DNA of 64,000 bases, from positions 18,544,842 through 18,608,841 of the forward strand of contig JAPWDM010000008.1 in the NCBI GenBank assembly GCA_035578155.1, in the 5' to 3' direction. Below the pieces are notes generated by a model. That model was not told the DNA's origin and ran no database searches. It saw only the letters and a list, made by a program, of their open reading frames with translations. Origin of the DNA: Brachynemurus nebulosus (lineage: Eukaryota > Arthropoda > Insecta > Neuroptera > Myrmeleontidae). Made by a program: the position numbers and the translations under genes. Below, in pieces: positions 26,187 through 38,091 of the stretch (the stretch's first letter is position 1; each line of letters starts with the position of its first letter).

Positions 26187-27381
26187 GTGTCAATATAATA
26201 TTGAGGAAAATAGTTTGTTAAACTATAATATTAGTTAGAATAATGAAATTGATGAAGCATTTTAATTTTGGCTGCAAATTTATTCTTCTAAAATGGAAGG
26301 AAGATTATGAAAACCCCAGAAAATTTTAACGATTGAACAACCTTTTGAAATGTCCATAAAATATGAAGACTAATGGCAACAATAATAATAATAATGTGCA
26401 AACTAATGAAAATTTTCATATTAATCAATTAATTTTCCTAATTGTTTAAATTGTACTTTTAATTTCAATATAAATAAGTAATTACAATCATTTTTGAGCT
26501 AGTTTCACTTACCTCGCACCTATTTTACTTACCGCATTGTTATTTTTTGGTTTCCATAGATATAAGCAAACGTTCGGGAAATGAAACTTACCAGCGTTGT
26601 CAAGAGCATCGGTAAATGCATGAAAATAGACGATCGTGCAAAAAAATTGTTACATAACACCTTCATCCATTCACGTTTTAAATTATTTTCTGGTGATACC
26701 TACATGTGCGCATCATTCTAACTTCCCGCTCATAATCTACTTCTACCATAACGCCTCAAAATATCTGAGAAAACTGTACCTACCCAATCAATACCGCCAT
26801 TATCATTCCCCAAAATATAGTTTACCAATAATTCGTTCCAACAGAATCATCCACCGCGTGCAATATAATATAAGTACTCAATATTCTCAATATTTAGCTC
26901 ATCATCAAGACTATAGGTATAATCTATCAAGAATTGATAGCATCATGGTATACATTATGTACATTCAACTTGTCTTGCCGTCGTCAGGCTGAACTAAATA
27001 GCTTGTTTTATATATGCTGTTTGATCAGTGGGTGTACGTATATATGGTTGATGGTGGTTGTATTGCCGTCTCTGTCTAATGTTCATATTTATTTTATTAT
27101 AAATTTTCCATGTTTCACTCGACGAGAATATCGACTTACACGTCACGGATCAACAGATAAGACTATAACAAAAGGAAATGTATGTGTGTCGAAACATCGA
27201 CATACATACATAGAGTCAGTGGCGAAAGTGTCGACTACTTACAGAATTTTCCTCAAGAAGTTTTAATTTTTTTTTTTTAAATTGATTTTCAAGAAAAACT
27301 AATAGTGCTGAGAAAAAAAAACAGAGGCACAAATTTTCTCTGGTACAAAATTTCCGGTTAACTAACCCTTGTCTTTTGTTA
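26187..27381. other. Intergenic DNA, nothing recognised
   Basis: Holds a short (AAT)n run near 26380. The overlapping frames of 118 codons (26636-26992) and 110 codons (26934-27266) are slightly less AT-rich than average, but I see no motif, signal peptide or splice context in them and do not call genes. Confidence 0.45.
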
Positions 27382-27389
27382 CTACTTAA

Positions 27390-27984
27390 TAGAGATGAGC
27401 TAAACGGTTATTTTCTAATAACTGTTATTGCAATAACAGTTACTGAAAAATAACTGTTATTTATAACAGTTATTATAATAACTGGTATGGTATTTGGATA
27501 TTTTAACATATTGTAAGATATTCGATATGCGTACAAACGGTTCTGTTAGTGAAATATGCACAGATCTATAATACTGACGAATACTAAATAATCTGCAATA
27601 TCTGTTCAAATACTTGTCTATACAAGGATTTAGGCTTTATATACATAATTTTAACAATTTTATGGATACAAAATTACAAATACAAATAGATAACTGTACA
27701 ATAGACCATAGTTCATTTTTAAGGGTTTTTTAAATGTGCTACAATAGAAGATGTGTAACTTGCCTAGTTGCCTGGGGCGTTATTATTTTGAAATTCTCCG
27801 TAGGTGGTTAAAATAAATTACTGTGATCCTTGCTTTCGAATATATTAATATTGACCTATGTTATCGATATTTCCAAAGGAATTATTTAAGTAACCAGTTA
27901 CTGGGTATTCCAGTTATTGACGATAACTGTTATCTTTCTATACTAGTTATAAAATAACAGTTATCGATATATCGATCATCTCTA
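27390..27984. mobile_element. 595-bp hAT-like element with TAACAGTTAT motifs
   Basis: The ends are TAGAGATGAGC and (reversed) TAGAGATGATCG. The flanking 8-mers CTACTTAA (27382-27389) and ATTCTTAA (27985-27992) agree at 6 of 8 positions, fitting an old hAT duplication. Both subterminal regions repeat ATAACTGTTAT or its complement: about five times in the first 100 bases and four in the last 100. hAT transposases are known to bind such subterminal repeats. No transposase remnant is visible inside. Confidence 0.8.
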
Positions 27985-28074
27985 ATTCTTAATATAAACG
28001 TACCTATCTCTTTTATGCTATTCTATTTTCAATTTCAAATATTGATTGGTTGAATTGAAATATTGATAAAAATT

Positions 28075-28255
28075 GATTGAATGGTTGTCGGACTGGAGCG
28101 GCTATCGATCAGAGAATCGTGTGGTCTCGGGGACAAGACACCTGGCTAGTTACCAGGAGACGCTGCGTTCGAGTCCCAGCCGATCCAGTTTGATAATTTT
28201 TCAACTACTGTGTGATTTTTAATTTTAATTAAGCTATTCTGTTTCTTAATTTAAA
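28075..28255 (+). repeat. tRNA-derived SINE (family A), most complete copy
   Basis: A 45-base leader (ATTGAATGGTTGTCGG...) precedes an A box TGGTCTCGGGGACAAG (from 28122) and a B box GTTCGAGTCCC (28167-28177). The body ends with the family tail CCAGTTTGATAATTTTTCAA and TGATTTTTAATTTTAATTAA. The tRNA-like part keeps the correct A-to-B spacing. It is not called a tRNA gene, because the ends do not form an acceptor stem and the same unit recurs with the same tail at 13990 and 59752. Confidence 0.85.
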
Positions 28256-28340
28256 AGTTGCTACTAATTTACGAGAGAGTATCGCATTCCACTTGGTATT
28301 TGTTCCATTTGTTGTATTTTTAGGTATTATTTTAAATTAT

Positions 28341-28434
28341 AATTGGTTTTTCTTGGAATTATTTCCAAAGAAATATTGTAAATAAATTTCAAAAAGATAT
28401 ACATAAGTGGAAATAACTCCAAGAAAAACCAATT
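28341..28434. repeat. 94-bp inverted repeat
   Basis: AATTGGTTTTTCTTGGAATT at the left pairs with AACTCCAAGAAAAACCAATT at the right, extended by ATTTCCA/TGGAAAT. It would form a 27-bp stem with one mismatch around a 40-base loop. Confidence 0.75.
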
Positions 28435-28554
28435 ATTAACTACCAGAAATTATTCACCAAAAAATTAAACAATTTTAAATTATAAGAAAGTGTACTTTTT
28501 GAACTGTCAAATAGTTACTTCGGTCCAGTTTTGGTCGATGAGACTTGTCGAGTT

Positions 28555-28785
28555 GGGCAATTACGAATGAAAAATAAGCACCTATTTTTCACGTGTTGCA
28601 TACAATATTTCTTGCAGTTCTAAATGCAAAAAAATTTAATAGAAAATGGGCAAGTTTTCTCAAATTATTGAAAGGATGACAGCGAACAAAAGAAAAGCAT
28701 TGTTAAGTAACAAATTTCTACTATTGCGACCCTATTTATCATGCCCCCTGGAGCGACTGCTCCACCTATTCTAGTTACGCCTCTG
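28555..28785. mobile_element. hAT-like MITE, right end clear, left end vague
   Basis: The right end read in reverse is CAGAGGCGTAACTAGAATAG followed by GTGGAGCAGTCGC. This matches the ends of the element at 50672. The left end (around GGGCAATTACGAATG) is only weakly similar. The interior word CACGTGTTGCATACAATATT is shared with about 32837, so this could be two overlapping relics. Confidence 0.5.
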
Positions 28786-29399
28786 AAAGTAAAGAAGGTA
28801 AGGAAGAAGTCACTTTAATACCAAAATTGTTTAATATAGCAAGATTATTTCTTCTCAACCTTATTACCACAAAATTATTCCATTTTATCTAGTATAGAAT
28901 TGAGTCTATTTCAACTTTTCGATTTCTTAAGAAATCTCAAATCAACTGGTAGTTTTTTGTGCTAAGTGACCCTTTACTTTTGTCGTAGCACTGTACATGA
29001 ATATTATTATTATAAATTCTATTCAGATACTAACCAATATGTTCAAGTTACGTTCGTAGTATTCTATGTTCGTTTTGTTGTTTCGTTTTAAATTTGCTTT
29101 TTTTACTCCTTTTTGCCTTTTTAGCCTTTCTTATTTTTTATGTAGAACATACTCTACACGAACGACGTACTGTATAATACTTGTATGAAAGGATGCAAAA
29201 AATCTTTGAAATACTCTTATTAAACGGAAGAAAAAAACGCAGGTTTAAATATCTTTCTAGTGAAAGCTTCAATTTACTGACTGGAGGCTGGATTTGATGA
29301 TTCAAAAAATTTGTAAATTTTTGATATTTTTGAAATTATGGAATAATTGTGACATCATTTAAGTGGTCTAGAATAAGCAGGCACTAGATTAAGTTGGGC

Positions 29400-29530
29400 T
29401 ATATAGGTTGGGTACGAGAACACGCATAGGACAGCTACCACCTCCCGAGATCACTCAAAAAATCGGTAGGTGGTGAGGTGGGATTGGAACTGTCCAAAAG
29501 CAACTACTGAGCGTTTTACCTCAAAGCGTG
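29400..29530 (-). repeat. tRNA-derived SINE (family B)
   Basis: Read on the minus strand, GCTTTGAGGTAAAACGCTC contains an A box (29511-29525 region) and CAGTTCCAATCCC is a B box (29480-29492). They are followed by CACCTCACCACCTACCG and a short tail. A-to-B spacing is about 30 bases, as in tRNA. The head and tail differ from family A, so this is a second SINE family. Only one copy is seen. Confidence 0.6.
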
Positions 29531-30524
29531 ACAAATCCAGCTTATTTATGACGCTGGACAAAATCTTAATACTGCCGACCCCAGTCAAACTATAGGTAAT
29601 TAACAATTCAGTAACACGGTAACAGACAACAGTATTGTTCTGATATTATGCAGTATTCATATAAGGTTTGTTCCAGCAATCACTAGAATTTACAATTCGA
29701 TAATACTGTTTGAAGATCAATTAAAATTGAATTCGAAATTACAGTTCCATATGTAATATATGGTAACGCTTTAGTTGATTGTTAGGATTTCCAAAGGGTG
29801 TCCTCACTAGAAATATGAATTTTAATGATAAAGTTTGGTGATTGGCATAACCTATTGGCAAATCTTTTAAATGTTGCGATATGCATTATGCAGTGAAAAA
29901 ATGATTTTCACAAACTCTTTCACTGCTTTTTTCCACCTTTCGTAATTCTGTAAGTCCTTTGTTAAGTGAAAAGCTGTATTTTGAGCTGAAAGTTAGTTTG
30001 TCCGTTTGGTTGTTTGCACGGTTAGAAATATAGGATTAATAAGTAATCTAACAGAGGTTACATATATGGCAACACCAAAATTTTATTAAAATTTAATCGG
30101 TTGTTTATATTAAAAAATTCATTGTAATGTAACTGATATTAAAAATTAATAGAACTTGGATTAGAGTCACCAAACCAAATTTTATTCCAGTTGTATTGCA
30201 AACTAATACTATGAATATTACGATTCTAAATTCAACAGGTATAAATTCTCTTACATTTTAAGGCTATTTTGTTACAGATTCAGTTACAAAAAATCATGTA
30301 AGCTTACCTGAGATTGTATATTATAATATTATAATATATATGTATAAAACGGCGGGGCTAACTTTATGTCTAAAAATAGTTTTTGGCTCTAAAAAAGCAA
30401 TAATTTGTTTTTAACTTTTTTATTTACGGCACATGATAGCACCCAACTAACGCAACACGGCACAGCTTTTTTGTTTGAAAAAAAGAAAATGACGGGGTTA
30501 ACATCGTTTGAACATAACGTCGAT

Positions 30525-30990
30525 CAAATGATCGGAAAACGACATTTCATATTACACATATAAATGTTATTTCAATTAATGGCGGAAATGATTCCAGGAT
30601 ACAATAATTCAATTTATGATTGAAGAATTGCTTTTAAACATTTCTAAATTAATGGTAAATAAAATGGTCGGAAAACGACATTTCAGATTACACGACCAAA
30701 CCCGACGGTGAAAATTATTCCAGGTTTGTAAGAACTTTTTTTTCTTAAAATCAAACATTTCATATTACACAACCTAATGTTATTCGAATTAATGGTGAAA
30801 ATGATTCTAAGCTACAAGAATTCTATTTAAAATCAAAGAATTGGTTTCAAAAATTTCTCTAAAACCCAAGAAAATATTGATATTTTTATGAATTAAATGG
30901 TAGACAAAGTAGTCGAAAAACGACATTTCATATTACACGATTAAATATTATTCTGAATAATGGCTGATTATTTTGAGTTTTGGACAATCG
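30525..30990 (+). repeat. Diverged tandem repeat array
   Basis: The core GGAAAACGACATTTCATATT and ACAC recurs at about 30532, 30668 and 30912, with a partial copy near 30757. Each is followed by versions of TTATTYNAATTAATGGYGRA and ATGATTCCAGGATACAA-like words. Spacing is irregular (about 90-155). No TIR or coding frame. Confidence 0.65.
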
Positions 30991-30999
30991 CTTCAAATC

Positions 31000-33080
31000 T
31001 ATTGACCAGTTTTAATAATGGGCAAACGACTGGCTATACCGAACACAGATTGAGGTTAGTAAGTTTATGACTTAGAATTTTTACTTTACTAGTAAGAATT
31101 TACTACCAAATGACTTTTAATTGTATCTTTTCAAAGAGAATATTATATCAAGAAAATGAATCGTTTCTATTATTCAATCAATATAGATATATTGCTTCAA
31201 GTTGGATATAATTCTGGGAAAATATTTTCTTGTCGAGAGTGCGTCATTAGTTTTCTTTTATTAAATACTCCATTGATAATTGGCTCCAATAATGAGTAAT
31301 AATAATCAAATAAATGTTTTTATAGTTATGCATATACTTACCTGCGCGCATATAAATACTGAAATAATGACTAATAATTTAAAATGTATAATTAGCAAGG
31401 TACAGGAGATGTTGGATTATTCCGACTAAAATTTTTTGAAACACCCTGTACTTTGCGAATATGTGTGGTATTGTAATCGATAAGAGATCTAAATATTATT
31501 AAATTAGATTTTGATGGTTACCTTTACAGAATTTTAGGTAATTTTGTTATAATTGGTAACATTAGTAACAAGAATTCTGGATCACACAGTAACTTTACCT
31601 AAACATATATTGACATAAAGTTTTCATTTACCTACGTGTGCAATAAAAATACAAAATAACCAGCAACCGTACGTATATTTATAATTTTATTAATAGAATT
31701 ATAATTAAATGGTCATTAGAAAATTTTTATAATCAATAGATGAGGACAGTGACATAACATAGGTGGGGGGTGGTGAAATGCAGAGAAAAAAACCTTCCAC
31801 TCGTTTTGATGTGTCTATATTTTTCATGGTAATTAACAATGGTGTACGGGCGCACCCATTTTATCGGTACCTACTCGACAACCTCACATATTACCGACTG
31901 TCCACACTTCATTGCAATATTACAAAATAATAATGGAACGGAATTACTCAGAACAGTTTTACTTTATTTCGAAAAGAGTTATTTATGCAACAAGTTACAA
32001 AATTAAAGTGTTCTTTTATGAGTCGTAAGTTCGTCAAATGAGGTCGCAGGCCAATTTGTACACTGGAGAAGTCTACCATTTTTTTCTTTTTTTTATGGAT
32101 GAAAATAAAATTTCAAACAAAATTAAGAAAAAGGTGTAAAATAAAACTTAAGGTATCTCAACAACCAACGATGTTTTGGAACTTTATAGTTGCACTTGAC
32201 ACAGATAGTTCTATTTCATCTGATACAGATGTGTGACGTCATCTTTGCTACGGCATTGCAAATAGAACGAAGAGTCTTTTTTATTGAATTTTTATAAAGG
32301 TGGTAAACACGTTAATTACTACGGATACTATATAAACACGACAATTTTAAAATTTTTATCTTTTAAAAATTCAATACAGCGATGATTTTTTTTATAATAC
32401 ACCATGATCAGATAGAAAGGTATTTATATTTCTACCTTTTTAAATACAAATTCAGAATATACGGGTTGATAACTATGACTTGCGATTTCGATGTGTACAG
32501 AATACAAATGTATATGATAATTGTTTGCAATACATTTTAATAAAAAATATTTAATAATTAGTTAAAATTTTATACTTTTATAAAATAAAAAATAAATGTA
32601 TTTCTTATTAAAAATGCATTTCATATTTAATACATGAAACATCCTGTATACAAATTATATTTTCGTAGTATATGCTTAAAAGGAATAAAAAATATATTTC
32701 TTTCTTTGTTAAAAAGATTACGAAATATGTTTCTTTCCTTTTCACACGTGTATTATAAAAAAAATCTTGGCTGTGTTTTGACTTTTTAAGGTTCTTCTCC
32801 TCTATTGTGACGAGTGAAAAAAACACTCATTTTGCACGTGTTGCATACAATATTTTCTACAGTCTTGAATTAAAATGAAAAAATTCACGAAAGATGAAAG
32901 ATTAAATGCGGGAAATTATCGATTGCCCACGAGAGCGAAACACTCTTTCAAATTAAAATAACATTTCTGGAATTCTTTCGCCTGAAATTCTCTAAGAAAC
33001 TTCAATATGTAGAACGTCGAAATCTCATTATAACGGTTGCTTTTTTATCTTCTAATTACAGAATTCCGTAATTAAAAAAA
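31000..33080. other. AT-rich intergenic DNA with one repeat fragment
   Basis: Contains a short fragment at about 32835-32870 (CACGTGTTGCATACAATATT) shared with 28597. Otherwise I see no TIR pair or coding signal in this stretch. The 72-codon minus-strand frame at 32608-32826 has no motif. Confidence 0.45.
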
Positions 33081-33089
33081 AATTATATA

Positions 33090-33620
33090 CGTAGGATGCG
33101 CCAAAAGTTCTCGACCTGAGTATTAAAAAATATAGAGAGAACAGTGAAAAGAATTTATTTTTCTATGTAACCGCCCTCTATTTCAATACACTTATTATAA
33201 GGTGGGATAAGCATCTCTATGCCTTTATAATAATAAACAAATTCTTTGTAGCGATTCTACAAGAGCGATGTTTTCGGAAGTGATCGAATCTACCGAACGT
33301 CCACAACGATCATCGTCGTTGAGGGACTCGTACCGCAAACGAAACCTTTGGCACGGCTTTACCGTATACCTATACACCATCTAATCTGTCCTTGATTTCT
33401 TCTGGAGTTTGTCAGAAATTTTATGACTACACGATATTGAATTTTTGAAACGGTCGGCATATTGAGTTTACACTTTTACAACAGAATATATAAAACACAT
33501 GTAAACTCGTCCACTGCGTTTTATGATTACTAGAGACTTAATACTTTCTGTGAGTATAAATTACGTCACCTTTAAATAAGTTTAATCATGTTGGGCCGAG
33601 AACTTTTGGCGCTCCCCACG
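33090..33620 (-). mobile_element. Internally deleted mariner element
   Basis: The ends are CGTAGGATGCGCCAAAAGTT and (right, reversed) CGTGGGGAGCGCCAAAAGTT, then CTCG, each adjoining TA (33088-33089, 33621-33622). The 531-bp element holds two parts of a mariner transposase gene on the minus strand, an N-terminal part and the extreme C-terminus. The catalytic core between them is gone. An intact mariner is about 1.3 kb, so this is a deletion derivative that could only move with help. TIRs are still alike over about 30 bases with few mismatches. Confidence 0.93.
33155..33460 (-). pseudogene. mariner transposase remnant, deleted and frameshifted
   Basis: Starts at an ATG at 33460 and ends at the stop at 33155-33157. 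The first frame reads MPTVSKIQYRVVIKFL, a typical mariner start. A frame change then gives TPEEIKDRLDGV, and a further change gives SLNDDDRCGRSVDSITSENI, matching the end of the N-terminal helix-turn-helix region with its linker. The sequence then jumps to PPYNKCIEIEGGYIEK and stop, the usual mariner C-terminus. The whole DD34D catalytic domain (roughly 220 residues of about 345) is missing. It cannot make an active enzyme. In mariners this protein binds the TIRs and cuts at TA. The mellifera-type subfamily is my guess from the N-terminus. Confidence 0.92.
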
Positions 33621-33622
33621 TA

Positions 33623-34839
33623 TATACAAATGCAAAACAGTTGAAAGATGTTTATGATTGTATGTTGTATATAATAGATTTCTTTTTCTAGCGTATTGTT
33701 TTCATATCTTGCAATGAATTACGGATAAATGGTGAATGTTTGCGTATGAATGTCTAGAATACACAAAACATTAATACAATTCCTGGATACTGTTCAATAC
33801 TGTTATTTATTACTTTCAAATAATTATTTGATATGCAAATACAATAAACGCGCGTACACAGACAGACATACAGACTGACAGACATGTGAATATAATGAAG
33901 GTTTCCGTATATGTAATTAATTTAGGTGGGGATATTTAATGGTATTGATACAGAATCGATTTGAGAATATTCTAGACTTTCGAATTTTAATTAAAGAGAT
34001 GTGTATAGTAATAATAATAAATTAAAGTGAATTTTTTTGTAATTTTCTTTTCTGGATGAAGAGTTGATGGCTAAAAAACAACAAAGGCGAATATAATCGA
34101 TAAAAGACAGAGCAGGAACACGATTCCAGATCGTGTCTGATGGAATACCCATACAAAATTTGTGTATTTTGTGGAAAATATGTTTGTTAAGGCAGAAGTT
34201 GAGTAATGCTTGAACAAATTCTAAGCTGAGTATTTGCAATCAAAGTAATTTAATGGAATTCAGTGTAGGGGCGGATGCAGCCCGCAAATTAAGAGAGCTT
34301 TTTTAAAGGTTTTAACAATGCTTTTTTGATTAGAACGTCTCCAAAAATCAATTACTTCTATTCCGGCTTTCAAATTCTGTCATTTCACTAAAGGTATAGT
34401 TTTTAAAGCACTGAAAAATTTTTGTAAACATCTTGACATTACCAAATTGAGAAAAATTCTTTTTTCTACTCCTGTTGAAGAACACACTCATTACATATCC
34501 GTTAATTGTTGAGAAAGTTAGGCATTATTCAAAGGTGTGGAGGAATTTTCATTACTCACTACCTTTTTGACCAATGAAATCACCGTATTAACCATTTTTC
34601 AATGGGCTCGCTTTTGTTTTGTGTATAATATACGTATCAATTTTAATTTTAAATATGTTACGTAGTAACATCTAAGTAAACAAAGTAGTTTATATTTTGT
34701 TTTCATCGTTTGTATATATAAAAACATTTAATGAAATTAGAGATAGATTAAAAATTGTATTCTTTTGATTTAAAAATATTCAGTTTTATTTAAATCAAAA
34801 AAAAGTCGTAGAAAAAATATCGTATTCTACTCGCTTGCA
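33623..34839. other. AT-rich intergenic DNA, possible solo hAT end
   Basis: GTGTAGGGGCGGATGCAGCCC at about 34263 resembles a hAT-type end (GGGGCGGAT-CAGCCC), but no partner was found. Nothing else is recognised. The 82-codon frame at 33991-34239 (minus) has no motif. Confidence 0.4.
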
Positions 34840-34926
34840 ATGGCTATTACTCACTCAGATGCATTACGACACTCGCCTCGCAAGTTCGGCTCGTGTCGCA
34901 ATTTCATCTTTGTGAGTAATAGCTAT
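34840..34926. repeat. 87-bp hairpin repeat
   Basis: ATGGCTATTACTCACTCAGATG pairs with CATCTTTGTGAGTAATAGCTAT (first 20 bases of each quoted pairing differ at few sites), extended by GCGACACGAGCC-type pairing. The loop holds CTCGCAAGTTCGGC. Base composition is higher in GC than the flanks. Confidence 0.7.
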
Positions 34927-35199
34927 CATTAGGTACCAGCTTGTTGAATAATATACTATTTTCTTAAATCTAACTTTATGTGGGTGACCTCAATTCAGAA
35001 TTTCTGAATAACAAATTCAGCGATTACAGCCACTCTCATAGTGCGACCAAAGTTCGAAATTATGTAAAAAATTTATTTTGAGGTTCCTAGAAATCAAATA
35101 TGACATACTAAGGTTTATATACATGGGAACAATAATTCTTGAATGAAACAACGTATTTATACGAAATTTGATGAAAATATTGGAAGTTGCAGACACCTA

Positions 35200-35430
35200 G
35201 ATGGTCAAGTAGACATACCCGATGCCGGGTACCTCAAAAAATGAGTGTTTCGCCAAAATCTGTTACAAATAAAAATGTTTTCTAAACTTTTTTACACTAT
35301 CGGAAAGAGGGGAAAAATTACAGAAAACAGGTTTTTGAACTATTGTTCTATGTGAATTGATGTCAGTGAAAAACTAATTTTTGTAACTGAAAATTCGTTA
35401 TGTTATGCAGGATGCTGCGACAGGGGAGGT
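35200..35430 (+). repeat. Dispersed repeat family R1, copy 2
   Basis: Shares GAACTATTGTTCTATGTGAA and AAAATTCGTTATGTTATGCA and GGATG with copy 1 at 7862-8095. It begins near a GATGCCGGGTACCTC block that copy 1 lacks. Class unknown. Confidence 0.45.
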
Positions 35431-36617
35431 ATTTATAAGCTACAGGAGGTTTTAATTTGTTAGGAAAATTGCATAATCTCTTTTAATATTCGAGGATTAT
35501 AGAATCTACAATATTATGACACAGAATAACCTAGAAAAATGATCAAAATAATTTTAATTGAAGTCACGATATTCACTGGAGAAATTTCCGGAAATCAGTT
35601 AACGGAAAACGTACTTGAGACTGTATATTAGCGCACGTGGTAAATTGTACAGATCTTTTTTTTTCTAAGTCCCTTTTTCCTTTTGCCTTGGAAATTTTAC
35701 TACTTTTACTTCCAGGACAGTATAGCTGTTTTTACTTGCAGCACTATATAATTTTATTTTTACTTTTCAATTTATTTCCTTCAAACTTCCACAAAACGTG
35801 CAACCATCACCAGTATCTTTTTTTTTCATTCTGTCCACTTTCATATCCAAATTTAATTAATTAAAATACCATTTCTAAATATCAATTTTATAGCCGTAAA
35901 ATGTCATTGTACCCTAAAAGCTTAATTTATTTTCAACATGCATTGAGAGAGAGAGCTGCTACAGACAGCTACATTAACTTTATTAGCCGGGTACAAACGG
36001 AATGGCAAAAAAAGCACGAAATACCTCTCTATCTTGCGTCTCGTAAATCACACGGTATCGATTTTTGTTTATGTATTTCTTTACTCTTATTGTTTTGTTG
36101 TATTGGTCGCCGCTATCTGTACGATTTAATGGAAATCTATAAATAATGCGATACCAATGACAGTTTTATATATTTAGTTTGATTCGGTTTTTGTCCTTAC
36201 ATCCACGTATATCTGGACGTTTTGATTATCGTAAACGTGTTACTGATATCTTTATTATATAAATATTTACGATTATTGATTGCACACGGAAACATCAGAA
36301 CAACGCGATGACCATTAAACAAAAGAAGATACTATTATAATGATGATGATGAGTTTCTAATCTTTATGTAATTAATTGAAATTTTTACTTAGATGGGAGT
36401 GTTTAAGGACGTTCGTGCGTCAAACCTAATAGTAGATAAAAATTTTAATTTTAGAGAATTGACAAGTTCAATTACATAGTTATCTTCTCTCAAAAATTTT
36501 AAGGCCTTCATTTCTTAAAGTAACTGACGATTAAAAATCAAATTTTTAACACAGAGCCATTGGAAAAAACATTCTAAACAGCATTTTTTCATTTTATAAA
36601 TTATAGTAAGTATATTA
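35431..36617. other. Intergenic DNA, nothing recognised
   Basis: The frames at 35637-35864 and 35901-36146 are Leu/Phe- and Ser-rich or mixed, without any recognised motif or splice context. The latter (81 codons) has a short less-biased stretch in its middle but no support as a gene. Confidence 0.45.
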
Positions 36618-36620
36618 TAA

Positions 36621-37107
36621 AGGGCCCCATACACGGTGAGATCTGTATCGATACCTTGTATCGATACAAATAGCGATACATATATTTGAGATTTGTATCA
36701 TGTTTATTTAGCACACACACCTCAGTACAGATAAAAAATTTTATTAATAAAGAAATGTGCGATCTACGACCTGTGGCACCTGTGCTATTAGCAATTGCAA
36801 TACAAACATCTTTACATTTTGAATCCCGTAGACACGGGTATAATTTATATATATTAATAAAATCTTCCCAAAAATCTCTATCTGCAGACATGATTATTCA
36901 AATAAATAACAATTATTTACTTTATTAACTGTCAAAATAAAAATGCAACCATAGTTACCACGATACTTGAGACAAGCACGATACCAGCTGATACTTGCTG
37001 ATACTGATACAGTGATACCGAGACAGTCATATACACGATGAGATCTGTATCATGATACTGATACCTGTAACATGTAGCGATACAGATCTCATCGTGTATG
37101 GGGCCCT
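36621..37107 (-). mobile_element. 487-bp PIF/Harbinger relic with GATAC arrays
   Basis: AGGGCCCCATACACG at the left and CGTGTATGGGGCCCT at the right form perfect 15-bp ends. Inverted matching continues through TGAGATCTGTATCG. TAA flanks both ends directly (36618-36620, 37108-37110), the 3-bp TWA target duplication typical of PIF/Harbinger. The right 150 bases repeat GATAC about a dozen times, including a nested inverted copy of the terminus at 37031-37098. The minus strand carries an MADF-like fragment, the accessory DNA-binding protein class of this superfamily. Confidence 0.85.
36800..36891 (-). pseudogene. MADF/Myb-like protein fragment of Harbinger
   Basis: A frame opening at an ATG at 36891 begins MSADR and contains FWEDFINIYKLYPCLRDSKC. 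The spacing of Phe/Trp, Ile, Tyr and the YPCL-D core is that of the first helix and turn of MADF (Adf-1-like Myb/SANT) domains, followed by a lysine-aspartate pair. After about 35 residues the similarity stops and the frame runs on into TIR-derived sequence. MADF domains are about 85 residues, so at most the first third is left. PIF/Harbinger elements carry such a protein beside the transposase. Expression is unlikely. Confidence 0.6.
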
Positions 37108-37110
37108 TAA

Positions 37111-37972
37111 GAGTAGATACCATAATAAAAAATGTTGAAAAATATTCTTTGAAATATGCAATTTATATAATTGCACAAAAAACATCGTGTTGACGAACGT
37201 TAAAATGAAATATTAATTATTGAAATTAATATTCGGGTAGATTTTGATGTGTACACGACATACAAGGTCAAATCAGACTACTTTTCAATCAACAACTGTG
37301 TATGCACTGATGTCAGAGATCAGTATATAGGTGGTACGTATCGCAATCACCCATATACACGACCAACACGACACATCATACGATACCTGAACAAATACAA
37401 GCTCTGTATGCATAACATAAAGGTATAGTGTTTTGTGGTAGCTACATAACATTATTCTGTAGTGTTTTGTGGACGCGCTCGAACGTCTTTAAGTAGAATA
37501 GTTATGGAATTTTTGGCTCATTAAGATCGCTTTCGGAATGGGCATCTAATATAACATAAAAAAAATATTTTTGGAGACAAATTAACTCATGTGCATCAAG
37601 TCCCATAAGAATATTATAGTTTTTTCACTTTTACCATGGAAAAAATAGTTAGGGCAGATTTTTACCGCGGAAAAGATGGTACAAAACATTTCATTGGTCA
37701 TTTCATTGTAGGTAAATACGATAAATACGAAACAAAAATTCGTATTGGTAAATTTAACTGATTTCATAACCATAGTAACAATGTATTAAAATAATAATAA
37801 TAATTCGTTAAGGGCGGGGTAAGGTATTAAAATAATTTTTTTTGCTGTTTTTTTATTTTTTTAACTGAATGCATAATATCTCAAGAGTATTGTCTCAAAA
37901 TTTCAAATTGATTGGAGCAAAATTGACGAAGTTATAAACATTTTTGTTGTTACCTCTCAGATATTTCGCTCT
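37111..37972. other. AT-rich intergenic DNA, nothing recognised
   Basis: No TIR pair or motif-bearing frame. Contains short ACGACAY repeats near 37250-37390. Confidence 0.45.
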
Positions 37973-38091
37973 CTATATATCAGTGGCGTAGCGAGGGGGG
38001 TGCAAGGGGGTCTATCATGCACCGGGCGCAACTCGCAGAGGGGCGCCAAATGTGCACCAAAGAAGTGCCAAATATTAACTATAGGGTTGGT

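Noticed and set aside
26636..27266. Overlapping frames of 118 and 110 codons
   Set aside because: No motif, splice context or signal peptide; overlapping alternative frames suggest chance openness.
28122..28180. A tRNA gene
   Set aside because: A and B boxes are present, but there is no acceptor stem pairing and the unit recurs with a constant 3' tail, so it is a SINE.
30525..30990. A CRISPR array
   Set aside because: Spacing is irregular, repeats are diverged and the genome is clearly eukaryotic.
35901..36146. 81-codon frame with a less biased middle part
   Set aside because: The C-terminal half is AT-driven and hydrophobic, no start context or splice sites stand out, and I recognise no domain.
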